Shown here piece by piece: positions 25,039-34,278 of a stretch of DNA of 47,770 nucleotides. The translations under genes were made by a program, and so were the position numbers. Source of the stretch: an uncultured Nitrospira sp. GTDB taxonomy: Bacteria > Nitrospirota > Nitrospiria > Nitrospirales > Nitrospiraceae. Numbering within the stretch: the stretch's first letter is position 1; every line of letters starts with the position of its first letter. The notes beneath the pieces are model-generated. The model ran no database searches. It had not been told where the DNA came from and saw only the letters and a program-made list of their open reading frames with translations. The DNA lies in assembly GCA_902500775.1 (NCBI GenBank), contig CABVRZ010000037.1, forward strand, positions 1 through 47,770, read 5' to 3'.

Positions 25039-26289
25039 TTATGCCCGGTGACCCCTGCGATGATCAGTGCCGATTCCACGGAGTTGCCTCGGCAATACCA
25101 CCAGGTTGGATCCCGATACATGATAGCGTTTGCGATCCTTGGCCGGATTCAGCCCAATTTCTGAGCCGGCGGGAATAGTATTGAACCGATCTGCGATGAC
25201 TCGTCGCAGATGCGACTTTGCGCCGACCACGGAACCGTCCAGAATAATGCATTCGTGGATCTTGGTGCCGGGCTCGATCCGAACATTGCGTCCGATGACC
25301 GATCGTCTGATGTCGGCATCGAAGATCTGACTTCCCTGTCCGATCATGGAATCCTCGACATAGGCCTTTGCCAGACTGGCAGTCGGGCCATCAAATGTGT
25401 CGGTCAGGATAGGCCAGTCCCCATTGTGAAGGTCCAAGATCGGACATTCACCCAGAATGTCCATGTGTGCCTGCCAGTAGGCCTCCAGCGTACCAACGTC
25501 CCGCCAATAGCCACGCTCCTCATACGGTTTGAGTCCAGGGACGATATTATCCATAAAGTTATAGGCAAGCACGCGGCTCTTTTTCATGATGGCCGGAATA
25601 ACGTCACGGCCGAAGTCGTGCGATCCTCCTTTCCTGGCGTCGTCCGCCAGGACCTTCAAGAGGATCTCCGTTTTGAACAGATAGTTTCCCATCGATGAAA
25701 AGGCACACTCAGCGTCGCGGACCATCGGTTTTGGATGCTTGGGCTTTTCTTCAAACCCCACGATGCGATCGTGCTTATCGGTTTCGATAATTCCGAACCC
25801 ACGCGCGGCATGCACCGGCACCGGTCTGGCCGCAACCGTGACGTCTGCCTGATGTTCGCGATGGAACTGCACCATCTGCCCGATATCCATCCGGTAGATA
25901 TGGTCGGCACCGAATACGGCGACGAGATCCGGTGCAAAATCTTCGATCAGGTTCAGGTTGTGAAACACCGCGTCGGCGGTTCCTTCGTACCACCCGCCGC
26001 CCGCCTTCATCTGTGGGGGCACGACTGTAATAAAGTGTTGTTTGATCCGCCCGCCGATTCTCCACGCCCGCCGCAAATGCTCGATCAAGGATTGTGACCG
26101 ATACTGAACCAGCACATACGTCGCCAGAATGTCGGAGTTTAAAAAATTGCTCAGGACAAAATCGACGATACGATATTTCCCGCCGAACGGAACCGCAGGT
26201 TTACTCCGCAGTTCCGTCAGCGGCATGAGTCGTTCGCCTTTTCCCCCGGCCATGATCATGGCAAGGACACGGTGGCCTGAGCTACTCAC
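25039..26289 (-). CDS. glgC: Glucose-1-phosphate adenylyltransferase GlgC
   Basis: The 416-residue protein starts at GTG 26289, with AAAGGAG ten bases upstream; the longer frame to 26382 runs through a hairpin and is not used. The N-terminal nucleotidyltransferase domain has [31 protein letters not shown] and [11 protein letters not shown]. The C-terminal third is a left-handed beta-helix of hexapeptide repeats ([20 protein letters not shown]). It makes ADP-glucose from ATP and glucose-1-phosphate, the committed step toward glycogen. With no GlgA in the window, its product may instead feed the TreT-like enzyme or a GlgA elsewhere. Cytoplasmic tetramer by family. Confidence 0.93.
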   Translation of the reverse strand: MSSSGHRVLAMIMAGGKGERLMPLTELRSKPAVPFGGKYRIVDFVLSNFLNSDILATYVLVQYRSQSLIEHLRRAWRIGGRIKQHFITVVPPQMKAGGGWYEGTADAVFHNLNLIEDFAPDLVAVFGADHIYRMDIGQMVQFHREHQADVTVAARPVPVHAARGFGIIETDKHDRIVGFEEKPKHPKPMVRDAECAFSSMGNYLFKTEILLKVLADDARKGGSHDFGRDVIPAIMKKSRVLAYNFMDNIVPGLKPYEERGYWRDVGTLEAYWQAHMDILGECPILDLHNGDWPILTDTFDGPTASLAKAYVEDSMIGQGSQIFDADIRRSVIGRNVRIEPGTKIHECIILDGSVVGAKSHLRRVIADRFNTIPAGSEIGLNPAKDRKRYHVSGSNLVVLPRQLRGIGTDHRRGHRA

Positions 26290-26319
26290 TGTTGTGCTTC
26301 TCCTTTGTCGATTCGCCGT

Positions 26320-26334
26320 GTGACAGCCGGTCAC
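26320..26334. promoter_or_regulatory. GTGAC-N5-GTCAC inverted repeat upstream of glgC
   Basis: Perfect 5-bp arms lie 31-45 bases before the glgC start. The half-site equals the core of the operators at 28943-28980, but the spacer is 5 rather than 6 bases. It may be a secondary site for the cluster TetR regulator, or chance. Confidence 0.3.
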
Positions 26335-26356
26335 CCGGCAAAGGCGGGGGGGGAAC

Positions 26357-26384
26357 GCATGCGCCGAGGCGCTTCGGCGCATGC
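26357..26384. terminator. 11-bp stem-loop between the superoxide dismutase gene and glgC
   Basis: Arms GCATGCGCCGA and TCGGCGCATGC are perfect complements around a 6-base loop, 23 bases after the dismutase stop. No T run follows on the minus strand; a C-rich run does. It could be an attenuator, an RNA-processing or stability hairpin, or a factor-dependent terminator. Confidence 0.5.
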
Positions 26385-26406
26385 TGAGCCAGTGAAGTCG
26401 TGCTCC

Positions 26407-27042
26407 TCATGATACGGCTCTCCTCACCGCTGCCATGCGACCGGGAGTCTGTCTGAACATTCCAAACCGTTGTTCGACGACAGCCCAGTCAATCGCATTC
26501 ATGAACGCCTGCATATAGGCTGCTCGATTCAATCCGTAGTCCTGTAGATAGGCATGTTCAAACACATCCATCACCAAGAGAGGCATTGCCCCAACCAGCA
26601 GTCCTGTATCATGTTCGTTGATCCACACGTTGAAGAATCGGTCTGCGCGCGTATCGTGGGCCAGAATAACCCATCCGATTCCACGCATCCCACCGACGCC
26701 GAGAAAACTCTTTTTCCATGTGTCAAGCCGACCGAAATCACGTCGCATCCTATCTCCAAGCGCAGATTGCTTGTTCAGAGGCGTGGATCGCTTGATCAGG
26801 TTCTCAAAGTAGAGCTCGTGCAACCGCATGCCATTGAACTCCCAACCGAAACGCCGTTTCAGTTCGGCGTATTCCGGATGCCCGTTTTTTCCCAACCGGT
26901 CCATCCGTAGAAGCGCTGTTGCAAGGTGGTTCGTCTGTTTGACGTATCCTTGATAGAGGCTGAGATGATTTTTCATCAATTTCTCGCTGAACCCACTCAA
27001 GCCCTTCACAAGATGATCAAAGTTGCGAGCTCTGTATTCCAT
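26407..27042 (-). CDS. Fe/Mn superoxide dismutase
   Basis: The 211-residue protein has the four metal ligands of the Fe/Mn family: His26 (MKNHLSLYQGYV), His75 (GMRLHELYFENL), Asp159 and His163 (LLVMDVFEHAYLQDYG). It converts superoxide to oxygen and hydrogen peroxide. The usual Trp in the DVWEHAY motif is Phe here, and no export signal is seen, so it is cytoplasmic. Metal preference cannot be read safely. It lies 131 bases after tetR and 117 before glgC, an unusual place for a dismutase. This suggests that the cluster responds to a stress that also raises superoxide. Confidence 0.88.
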   Translation of the reverse strand: MEYRARNFDHLVKGLSGFSEKLMKNHLSLYQGYVKQTNHLATALLRMDRLGKNGHPEYAELKRRFGWEFNGMRLHELYFENLIKRSTPLNKQSALGDRMRRDFGRLDTWKKSFLGVGGMRGIGWVILAHDTRADRFFNVWINEHDTGLLVGAMPLLVMDVFEHAYLQDYGLNRAAYMQAFMNAIDWAVVEQRFGMFRQTPGRMAAVRRAVS

Positions 27043-27173
27043 TACGATCGTTCCTTGTTCTCTCGTTCAGTCGTTCATGGATGTCGCAATCAATTCACGC
27101 GGATCGATCAGATCGCATAGTGCGATTCCGTCCGCCTGCTGTATCAACAATCGATCGTCCCCTGGGCATCCCG

Positions 27174-27827
27174 CTAACGAGACGCCTGACCAGTGCTCAG
27201 CAACGACTGCAGACTTTCTTCCAGGGTCAGGAGAAAATATTTACGCCGCCGCTTGATGCCCGCTTCTCCTTCAAAGAGTACATGATAGGTCAGCAACCCT
27301 GATGTATAAGCCGCAATCGCCGTAGCCAGATCGCGCGTACTGCCGCTCCCATCCAATGCGGGTTTCACCAATTGAGCCAGTTTGCGAAGATGGTTATTGT
27401 AGATATCGCTCAACTCTTTGGCCACATCGACATCCAGTTGCATCATTCCTCTGACTTGGTGAAAAAACAGGAGGAATTCCGGATGACTCAGGAAAAAGTC
27501 GACGCGAGCTTCGATCGCCGCTGCGAGAATCTTGCGACCGCCCGAGACCTCCCGCACGGCCTCCTCTGTTCTGACCGACAACGTGTCCAACCCTTCTTCG
27601 AGTAAGGCGTGAATGATGGCCTCTTTCGAGTCAAAATATTTATAGAACGTTCCCTTTCCCTGATCCGCCAATTCCGTGATGTCCTCGACCGTCGCCCAAT
27701 AAATACCTTTTCTTGAGAAAAGCTGTCGCGCGACTTCCAACAGTCGCTGGTTGGTTCTTGCTTTTCGTCTCTCGACCCGCGAGAGCGATGCTCCATCTTC
27801 CACCGGGGTGCTCACGGCAAGCGACAT
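27174..27827 (-). CDS. TetR family transcriptional regulator
   Basis: The protein has about 217 residues from ATG 27827. AAAGGAGG lies only one base from this ATG, so GTG 27815 is an alternative start. The N-terminal HTH is clear: RRKARTNQRLLEVARQLFSR, TVEDITELADQGKGTFYKYF. The remaining helices form the ligand domain. It follows the CBM48 gene by seven bases. As a TetR protein it should bind a palindromic operator; the tandem AAGTGAC-N6-GTC sites at the operon promoter are the obvious candidates, making it autoregulated. The inducer is unknown; a fatty-acid, sugar or stress signal would all be possible. Confidence 0.88.
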   Translation of the reverse strand: MSLAVSTPVEDGASLSRVERRKARTNQRLLEVARQLFSRKGIYWATVEDITELADQGKGTFYKYFDSKEAIIHALLEEGLDTLSVRTEEAVREVSGGRKILAAAIEARVDFFLSHPEFLLFFHQVRGMMQLDVDVAKELSDIYNNHLRKLAQLVKPALDGSGSTRDLATAIAAYTSGLLTYHVLFEGEAGIKRRRKYFLLTLEESLQSLLSTGQASR

Positions 27828-27834
27828 GCCTCCT

Positions 27835-28194
27835 TTATGAATCGGGCGCACAAGTCTCTTCAGGACGTTTCCCGACTTCACGAATTGAGTTAAAGGTCCC
27901 GTGTTCGTTGACGACTCGTAGTAGATTCAGTGGGTCCTCTTCCCAGCGCTCACCGTTCACCACGAATTTGTATTGATACGTACCCGGTGCCAGTCGGATT
28001 TTGACTTTCCAGAGGCCGCCCGGATCCCGCTTCAGCGGGCTGACCGTAGACGTCCATTTATTAAACTCTCCCACCACCGCCACGACCTCGGCGGCGGGGT
28101 CGAAATATTCAAACCAGACGATCTCCTTGGGCGAGGTCTTTCGCGTACGGGCCGGTCGTGACAAAGAGGCTTTTCGTTTACCGGGCTCTTTCAT
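27835..28194 (-). CDS. Stand-alone CBM48 (glycogen-binding) protein
   Basis: This 119-residue protein starts at ATG 28194 behind AAGGAGGAG. After a basic tail (KEPGKRKASLSRPARTRKTS) it consists of one AMPK-beta/CBM48-type domain: VWFEYFDPAAEVVAVVGEFN, KWTSTVSPLKRDPGGLWKV, PGTYQYKFVVNGE and WEEDPLNLLRVVNEHG. Such domains bind alpha-1,4-glucan and usually sit at the N-terminus of branching or debranching enzymes. Here there is no enzyme attached. Placed just before tetR, in a glucan cluster, it may tether proteins to glycogen or report glucan status. The aromatic and Gly residues of the binding face are kept. Confidence 0.85.
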   Translation of the reverse strand: MKEPGKRKASLSRPARTRKTSPKEIVWFEYFDPAAEVVAVVGEFNKWTSTVSPLKRDPGGLWKVKIRLAPGTYQYKFVVNGERWEEDPLNLLRVVNEHGTFNSIREVGKRPEETCAPDS

Positions 28195-28337
28195 GTGCTC
28201 CTCCTTAGGATAACCGTAAGGTGCCGTGGATACCCACACAGCACTCAGAGTGCAACTTGGATATCTTTGCCAATATTCATTTACTCGAGAAAGCCCCGTT
28301 GCTGCTCACCTCCCTGATGGAACCGGAGGCCGCTGCG

Positions 28338-28577
28338 TCACGCAGCCGTGCTCCGTCCAAATTGTCCCGGCACGACCCGTTCCCACATGCGTCGGTCTCG
28401 CGTTCGGCCACGATAGGGTTCCAACGGTGTATCAGCTCGATGGGTCAACACAACCGGATCGACAACTTCTCCGCAATTGATGCAGCGCCAGCCTTCGAAC
28501 CATACCCGCCCTGTGTCATCCTGAAGATCAGAAAAAGACTCCTGCATCATGCATCCCCCGCAACGTTCACAACTCAT
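28338..28577 (-). CDS. Small zinc-ribbon protein
   Basis: A 79-residue protein with two Cys pairs (CERCGGC near the start and CINC at residues 33-36) that could hold one zinc ion. A hydrophilic, basic tail follows (RGRTRDRRMWERV). GGAGGTGAG precedes the ATG at good spacing. It lies second in the array driven by the TetR-overlapped promoter, between ytxH-like and CBM48 genes. No specific function is recognised; small zinc ribbons often bind nucleic acid or protein. Confidence 0.7.
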   Translation of the reverse strand: MSCERCGGCMMQESFSDLQDDTGRVWFEGWRCINCGEVVDPVVLTHRADTPLEPYRGRTRDRRMWERVVPGQFGRSTAA

Positions 28578-28638
28578 GGTCTCACCTCCTCCATCATGTC
28601 CCGGTGAAGACTCATCCTCGAGCGATGGCTCTCGTCGT

Positions 28639-28869
28639 TTACGTATTGACGAACCGACGTCCTCGGTCGACCGCCTTTTTCACTGCCACGGAAGCTTCAT
28701 CTGTAAGATCTTCTGCCTTTTCCTTTACATCCTCCGCGAAATCCGTCAGTCGACGTCGCGTTCTTACCCCGGACTGCGGCGCATACAATAACCCCGCGAT
28801 GCCGCCGATCATACAACCTGCAAAAAACATGATCATTTTTGCCAGTGTCTCATCTCGTTCGTTCGCCAT
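28639..28869 (-). CDS. YtxH domain protein
   Basis: A 76-residue protein with one membrane segment (MIMFFAGCMIGGIAGLLYAP) and the YtxH signature LLYAPQSGVRTRRRL, followed by a charged amphipathic helix (DVKEKAEDLTDEAS). AAAGGAG lies upstream of the ATG. YtxH proteins are small general-stress-associated membrane proteins of unclear mechanism. It is the first gene after the strong promoter at 28979-29007, so its expression should follow the TetR regulator most directly. Confidence 0.85.
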   Translation of the reverse strand: MANERDETLAKMIMFFAGCMIGGIAGLLYAPQSGVRTRRRLTDFAEDVKEKAEDLTDEASVAVKKAVDRGRRFVNT

Positions 28870-28942
28870 GATCGGCTCCTTTCTCTTATCCGTCGGTTCC
28901 CAAGATGAGCGGTGCCATAGACTGATTTCGTCCGCCCATCAC

Positions 28943-28960
28943 AAGTGACCAAATGGTCTT
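28943..28960. promoter_or_regulatory. Upstream-copy operator (AAGTGAC-N6-GTCTT)
   Basis: An imperfect inverted repeat whose left arm and ATGGTC core match the adjacent operator at 28961-28980; the two copies are 18 bases apart. It lies just downstream of the predicted transcription start on the minus strand. Candidate TetR-family site. Confidence 0.6.
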
Positions 28961-28980
28961 AAGTGACTGTATGGTCACTT
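28961..28980. promoter_or_regulatory. Perfect palindromic operator AAGTGAC-N6-GTCACTT
   Basis: Seven-base perfect arms lie around TGTATG and overlap the -10 element by two bases. This is a classic repression position for a TetR-type regulator, one of which is encoded four genes downstream. Confidence 0.75.
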
Positions 28981-29007
28981 TATATCGCTTCTCAGTGTCT
29001 CTGTCAA
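28979..29007 (-). promoter_or_regulatory. Near-consensus sigma70 promoter of the glucan/trehalose array
   Basis: On the minus strand TTGACA (29007-29002) is followed by a 17-base spacer and TATAAA (28984-28979). This is the best promoter match in the window. It faces the ytxH-like, zinc-ribbon, CBM48 and tetR genes and possibly all minus-strand genes beyond. Confidence 0.8.
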
Positions 29008-29264
29008 CCCTTTTTCATGTCAACGGCTACGTAAGGTTGCTCAGGCTCGTATTGTGGCGCATATGCATATGATGGTCTCATGATTTAGTCGGTCGTTGCG
29101 CACATCAAGAGATTAACGAGGCGTCACAAACAAGATACTCCTATCAGGAACCTGGATGAAGGCTCAATCAGCACTGAACAGGAAAACAGGCCGCATATCT
29201 CAACGGGGTCATGGAGGACAGTTTCAGTTATCGTCTGTGAGATGATCGTGGGGTAGAAGGTCGC
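29008..29264. other. Non-coding stretch between the array promoter and malQ
   Basis: No gene is seen. A perfect 12-bp palindrome (CATATGCATATG) lies at 29060-29071, about 55 bases upstream of the -35 element. It may be an activator site or chance. No terminator for malQ is obvious. Confidence 0.4.
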
Positions 29265-31538
29265 TCAATCCTGACGTCTCTCCCAGTTAATGGCCGTGGC
29301 TAGTTTGCGCACTCGATCAAGCCTCTTCCAGTCTTCCCATGAACTCCCAGGCTGACCGGCCTTTGCTTGCCATGAGGGATAGGCATGTTCGCCGGGAATA
29401 TTCGGGGTCTCAAGATCTCCCAGTAGATCTTCTAATGAGATCAGCATGATTCGACTCGGCGTGCGGGCAATATACGCATAGATGGCTCGAAAAAGCTCCT
29501 CGGTTAGTTGCGGGACAGCAGCAGCCTTTCGGGGGCATTCTGGTGGTAAGAGTCGCTCTTTTGCCAGTGCATCCAGCAGCGATTGTTTGTCACGCGCGCG
29601 TGTCTCTGCGTCGCGCGTGCGCCATTCGGGTTTACGATAGAGGCCAAGTTGAGATTTAAGTTCGATGTCGCGGCCGAGCCAGAAGCCGCGCAATGTCGGT
29701 AAATCGTGGGTCGTTACGGCGGCGGCGGCATGCTGAGGAAAGCGAGACGGGCTTGCAAACCGGCCAGGCGACGTTTGCTCAAACGGAAGCAACCGATAGG
29801 AGAGCAAGCCTCGCCCCGCTAATTTATCTCGGATCGCCGTGGTCACCGTTCCCAGATCTTCACCGATGATCATGACGTTGTGACGAACGCTCTCGAGCGC
29901 GAGGATTCCCAACAGGTCATCCACCGGATAACGCACATATGTTCCTCCGTCCGGCTGAAACCCTTCGGGGATCCAAAAAAGACGGAACAGACCCATCGCA
30001 TGATCGATTCTGATGATCCCGCAGTTCTGCATGATACTTCTGTAGCAATCCGCGAACAGGCGATAGCCCTCGTTTCTAATTTGACGAGGATGAAACGGGG
30101 AAAGATTCCATCGTTGCCCACTTGGAGAAAACAACTCAGGTGGGGTTCCGATCGATGCCCGTGCGACCACTTGTCCCTGAAATGCCCAGGAATCTGCCCC
30201 GCCCGGGTCGATCCCAACCGCCATATCTTTATAGAGACCGATCGCCATGCCGACACGCTTGGCCGCCGACTGCACGGCGTGCAACTGTTGCTGACACTGC
30301 CACTCGATATACTGAAACAATTGCACGCGGCTCTGATACCGTGCAGCGATTTTTGTGACGGCAGGCGAATCGGGATGCTGATATTTCGTCGGCCATGTGC
30401 GCCACCCCTGTGGACCAGTTTCAGAAAGTGTTCGACGACCTCGCATCTGTTCTTCCAACACCCGGAACAAGGCAAACCGTTGCAGTGCTTCACCTTGATC
30501 GCGCACAAATCGATGAAAGGCACGGGCTCTGGAGGTGTTTTTCGTAAGATGCCGCCGCTGAAAGTGGAGAAACAGTCGCTCCAACATCTGTTGCTTCATA
30601 CGGGTTACGGCTGCGTATTGCACAAACTGGCTCCGTCGCAACGCAGCCAGTTTCGCCTGAAAAATCGAGGCCTGTACGGTCGCCTGAATGGACGCCAGTT
30701 CCCGAAACTCAGGAATCCCTTCGATGTCGAGATAGAGGGGATGGTGAAAAAGTCTGCTGGAGGGCGAATAGGGACTGATTGTTTCGGGCGGCAGCGCATG
30801 GAGCGGATTCACGCCAAGGAGATCTGCACCCAATTCACGTCCGACCCAGCGGACTATTTCCCGGAGGTCTCGAAAATCCCCGACTCCCCAATTTTTCGCG
30901 CTGCGCAGGCCGTACAGTTGGATCGTGAGCCCCCATGTGCGACGGGAACCTTTGACTGCCGGATGGAGATAGCTCTGGGCCGGAACGACCGCAAGGATCA
31001 TGACCGCTCGTCGATTGATTCCAGGTCCGCGCACGTCCACAGTCAAGGAATGGTAGCCTAGCGGCAAGGCTCGAGGAAGCGGCAGCGCCACCTCGCAATA
31101 CGCAACACGCTCCACTTTTTCCCTATTGATAATCTTGGCGCGAGCTCCAGTGCTCTGTCCGACTAGGGTCCCACCTTGTTCTTTCTCGAGTTTCCACAGA
31201 AACGCGACGCTCTTCACGTGATCGGCGGCCATAGGAAGACGGATGGTAAATGTGTGGGGCAGGCGATCCATCGATACAACCATCACGGGTTCCAGCATCT
31301 CAGCCCATCGTTCAGACCGAATCTCCTGCATGCTTTCCTTCACCTGTAGCGCACTCTGTGCCGCCACTCCCATCACCGAAAGAACCTGGCGAAGACTCTC
31401 GTCGCTCACCTGGCGGCGATCACCGACCTCATCAATATAGGACGTCGCCACTCCGCACTCAGTTGCGAGTTGATGCAGGTGATGGTCGATAATCGTGCTT
31501 CGACTCGTTGTTGTTCTTCGTGCTTGATGTGTCTTCAT
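29265..31538 (-). CDS. malQ: 4-alpha-glucanotransferase MalQ (GH77)
   Basis: The 757-residue protein has an N-terminal extension (about 1-190) with a beta domain, as in the longer bacterial MalQ type, and then the GH77 barrel. Key motifs are TIQLYGLRSAKNWGVGDF, LGVNPLHALPP, GIIRIDHAMGLFRLFWIPEG (nucleophile Asp), MIIGEDLGTV (acid/base Glu) and VTTHDLPTLRGFW. MalQ disproportionates malto-oligosaccharides, releasing glucose and making longer chains usable by other enzymes. AGGAAA lies upstream of the ATG. It is divergent from glgB with 117 bases between. Here it can recycle short chains left by GlgX or TreY/TreZ. Confidence 0.92.
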   Translation of the reverse strand: MKTHQARRTTTSRSTIIDHHLHQLATECGVATSYIDEVGDRRQVSDESLRQVLSVMGVAAQSALQVKESMQEIRSERWAEMLEPVMVVSMDRLPHTFTIRLPMAADHVKSVAFLWKLEKEQGGTLVGQSTGARAKIINREKVERVAYCEVALPLPRALPLGYHSLTVDVRGPGINRRAVMILAVVPAQSYLHPAVKGSRRTWGLTIQLYGLRSAKNWGVGDFRDLREIVRWVGRELGADLLGVNPLHALPPETISPYSPSSRLFHHPLYLDIEGIPEFRELASIQATVQASIFQAKLAALRRSQFVQYAAVTRMKQQMLERLFLHFQRRHLTKNTSRARAFHRFVRDQGEALQRFALFRVLEEQMRGRRTLSETGPQGWRTWPTKYQHPDSPAVTKIAARYQSRVQLFQYIEWQCQQQLHAVQSAAKRVGMAIGLYKDMAVGIDPGGADSWAFQGQVVARASIGTPPELFSPSGQRWNLSPFHPRQIRNEGYRLFADCYRSIMQNCGIIRIDHAMGLFRLFWIPEGFQPDGGTYVRYPVDDLLGILALESVRHNVMIIGEDLGTVTTAIRDKLAGRGLLSYRLLPFEQTSPGRFASPSRFPQHAAAAVTTHDLPTLRGFWLGRDIELKSQLGLYRKPEWRTRDAETRARDKQSLLDALAKERLLPPECPRKAAAVPQLTEELFRAIYAYIARTPSRIMLISLEDLLGDLETPNIPGEHAYPSWQAKAGQPGSSWEDWKRLDRVRKLATAINWERRQD

Positions 31539-31655
31539 GATTTGGTTTTCCTAACGTGATATGACGCGGATGCGTTTTTTTCTCACCCCCCCCTTCCTTA
31601 GCACGAGTCATCTGCTTACGATAGAGGGGAGTTCATGAAACAAGGAGGACTACGA

Positions 31656-33857
31656 ATGGAAACATCCGAACATATCGCACGGCTCATCAAGGCCGAAAGT
31701 TGGAATCCGAGCGAGTTTCTCGGTCCTCATCGAGCTTCGATAAACGACACAGAAGCCTTCGTGATCCGAGTCTTTGCACCGGAGGCAAGTAGCGTGCGGA
31801 TTATCCCGGACACAGCGGGCAGCAAACAGATCCCTATGACACGCACCCATGAAGCCGGCTTATTCGAAACGCCCCTGCACGCATCGATGAAAACCGTGCC
31901 CTATCGAGTTCACATCACCGATTCTCAGGGAATCGTCACGGAACGTCATGACCCCTATGCGTTTCCGCCTATGATCAGTGATCACGATCTCCATCTCTTT
32001 TCCGAAGGAAGGTTGTATAAAGCGTACGACCTGTTAGGAGCCCATCTCCGAACGGTGAACGGGATTACCGGCGTTCATTTTGTCGTCTGGGCTCCCAATG
32101 CCAGGCGCGCCAGCGTGATCGGTAGCTTCAATCAGTGGGACGGCCGTCTCCACCAAATGAATAGCCGTGGAGCAACCGGATTATGGGAGCTCTTCATTCC
32201 GGATCTCACTCAGGACACGCTCTACAAGTACGATCTTCTCGCCCGAAACAAGCCGACCTCATTCCTGAAAGCCGATCCGTATACCTTTGCCGCCGAGCTG
32301 AGGCCGAGCACCGCCTCCGTCGTCCACGACCTGTCGACTTATCAATGGGGGGATCGAGATTGGATGGAAGCTCGTTCGCACGTCGATCCGCTGACCACCC
32401 CCATGTCGATCTATGAGGTTCACCTCGGATCGTGGATGCGAGTTCCGGAAGAAGGTGGGCGGTGGCTCACGTATCGAGAGCTCGCCGATAAGCTGATCCA
32501 GTATGTCAAGCACATGGGCTACACCCACATCGAGTTGATGCCGATCACAGAACATCCCTTCGATGGATCTTGGGGCTACCAAGCGACCGGCTACTTTGCC
32601 GCCACCAGCCGCTATGGCTCTCCGGAAGACTTCATGGCATTCATTGATACCGCCCATCGTGCCGGCATCGGGGTCCTTATCGATTGGGCTCCGGCGCATT
32701 TTCCGGACGACGCACACGGGCTTGCGCTCTTCGACGGCACGCACCTGTACGACCACGAGGACCCCCGTCTCGGCTATCACCCGGAATGGAACAGCCGAAT
32801 TTTCAACTATGGACGGGTGGAAGTGACTAACTTCCTCTTGAACAGCGCCCTCTTCTGGCTGGATAAGTATCATATCGACGGTTTGCGCGTCGACGCCGTT
32901 GCCTCCATGCTGTACCGGGACTATTCCCGCAAGGCCGGTGAATGGATCCCCAATCAATTCGGCGGCAACGAGAATTTAGAGGCGGTCGCCTTTCTCAAGG
33001 AATTGAATGTCCTGGTCCATAAGGAACATCCAGGTGCCATCACGATAGCCGAAGAGTCCACCTCCTGGCCCGGCGTTTCGAAGCCGACGTATACCGGAGG
33101 GCTCGGCTTTACCTTTAAATGGAACATGGGCTGGATGCATGACATGTTGAGTTACTTCGAGCTGGATCCGATTCATCGGAAGCATCACCAGAATCAGATC
33201 ACGTTCGGCTTGCTCTACGCCTTCCATGAGAATTTCGTCCTCGTCCTGTCTCATGACGAAGTCGTGCATGGGAAAAAATCTCTGCTCGACAAAATGCCCG
33301 GCGACAACTGGCAGCGCTTTGCGAATCTCCGTGCCCTCTACGGCTATATGTATGGCCATCCCGGAAAGATCATGCTCTTTATGGGAGGGGAATTCGGTCA
33401 GTGGCGGGAGTGGAACCACGACGACAGTCTGCAGTGGCATCTGTGCCAGGACGAGCCTCATCTGGGCCTGCAACGGTTCGTGCGCGACCTTAACTGGCTC
33501 TATCGCAGCGAGCCGGCTCTGTACGAAGTGGATTACGATTGGACGGGGTTTCAATGGATCGATATCAATGATACGGAGAATTCCGTCATCTCGTTCGTCC
33601 GCAAAGCCAAAAATCAGAACAATCAGATCATTTGCATCTGTAACTTCACCCCGGTTCCTCGCTACGGCTATCGAGTCGGTGTTCCGATGCCGGGATGGTA
33701 TCGCGAGCTCTTGAACAGCGACGCGCACATGTACGGCGGAAGCAATCTTGGGAACGGTGGCGGCGTAACGGCGGAATCGGTCGCCTCGCACGGATTGTCG
33801 CATTCCATTGCGGTGACTCTGCCTCCTCTGTCGGTCCTATATTTCAAGGCGGGGTGA
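31656..33857 (+). CDS. glgB: 1,4-alpha-glucan branching enzyme GlgB
   Basis: The 733-residue protein starts at ATG 31656, preceded by AAGGAGG; an ATG at 31635 lies before this site and is less likely. Domain order: an N1 domain (about 1-105), CBM48 ([20 protein letters not shown], about 135-230), the GH13_9 barrel and a C-terminal beta domain. Catalytic motifs are [31 protein letters not shown] and [13 protein letters not shown]. It cuts alpha-1,4 chains and rejoins them as alpha-1,6 branches, working here on polymer from GlgE. Length is normal. Its upstream region is shared with malQ; a clear promoter was not identified. Confidence 0.95.
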   Translation: METSEHIARLIKAESWNPSEFLGPHRASINDTEAFVIRVFAPEASSVRIIPDTAGSKQIPMTRTHEAGLFETPLHASMKTVPYRVHITDSQGIVTERHDPYAFPPMISDHDLHLFSEGRLYKAYDLLGAHLRTVNGITGVHFVVWAPNARRASVIGSFNQWDGRLHQMNSRGATGLWELFIPDLTQDTLYKYDLLARNKPTSFLKADPYTFAAELRPSTASVVHDLSTYQWGDRDWMEARSHVDPLTTPMSIYEVHLGSWMRVPEEGGRWLTYRELADKLIQYVKHMGYTHIELMPITEHPFDGSWGYQATGYFAATSRYGSPEDFMAFIDTAHRAGIGVLIDWAPAHFPDDAHGLALFDGTHLYDHEDPRLGYHPEWNSRIFNYGRVEVTNFLLNSALFWLDKYHIDGLRVDAVASMLYRDYSRKAGEWIPNQFGGNENLEAVAFLKELNVLVHKEHPGAITIAEESTSWPGVSKPTYTGGLGFTFKWNMGWMHDMLSYFELDPIHRKHHQNQITFGLLYAFHENFVLVLSHDEVVHGKKSLLDKMPGDNWQRFANLRALYGYMYGHPGKIMLFMGGEFGQWREWNHDDSLQWHLCQDEPHLGLQRFVRDLNWLYRSEPALYEVDYDWTGFQWIDINDTENSVISFVRKAKNQNNQIICICNFTPVPRYGYRVGVPMPGWYRELLNSDAHMYGGSNLGNGGGVTAESVASHGLSHSIAVTLPPLSVLYFKAG

Positions 33858-34278
33858 TATGTGGATGCCTTTTAGTCCGAGATCAAGGATGTGTTGCAGA
33901 AGAGCAGGGTATGGAAGACCCGCGCGCCGACGGCAGAATCCGAAAAGTCCTCGGTCTTGGCGATCCTGGAGTTAGGGGTGGTCTCCAACACATTTTTGCA
34001 ATCGGTCGTCATCCACGATGGAGGCCTGCGAGATACCCCGCAAGGTTTCTTCCGAAACGACTACTATAGGCCAATTCGCTGTACGGCTGATCGATCTGCG
34101 TCGTGATCTGACTTTCTTCAATAGTGAGCGCAAGATTACAGAATCGTCAGTTCAGTAACTTCTGGTCAGGCCACCTTCAGCCCATTCGGGATTGCTGAGC
34201 GAGGTCGGCCGCCGGATTTACTGGCCGTCGACCCACGAGTCACATGTGATCGCGCCTTGGACCTTATGTGTGGCTCCA
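33858..34278. other. 421-bp stretch without a recognisable gene
   Basis: Lies between the glgB and mscS stops. Only short frames are present, the longest about 71 residues (33891-34106, plus) with no recognised family. It may hold a decayed gene. No tRNA, repeat or clear terminator was seen. Confidence 0.45.
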
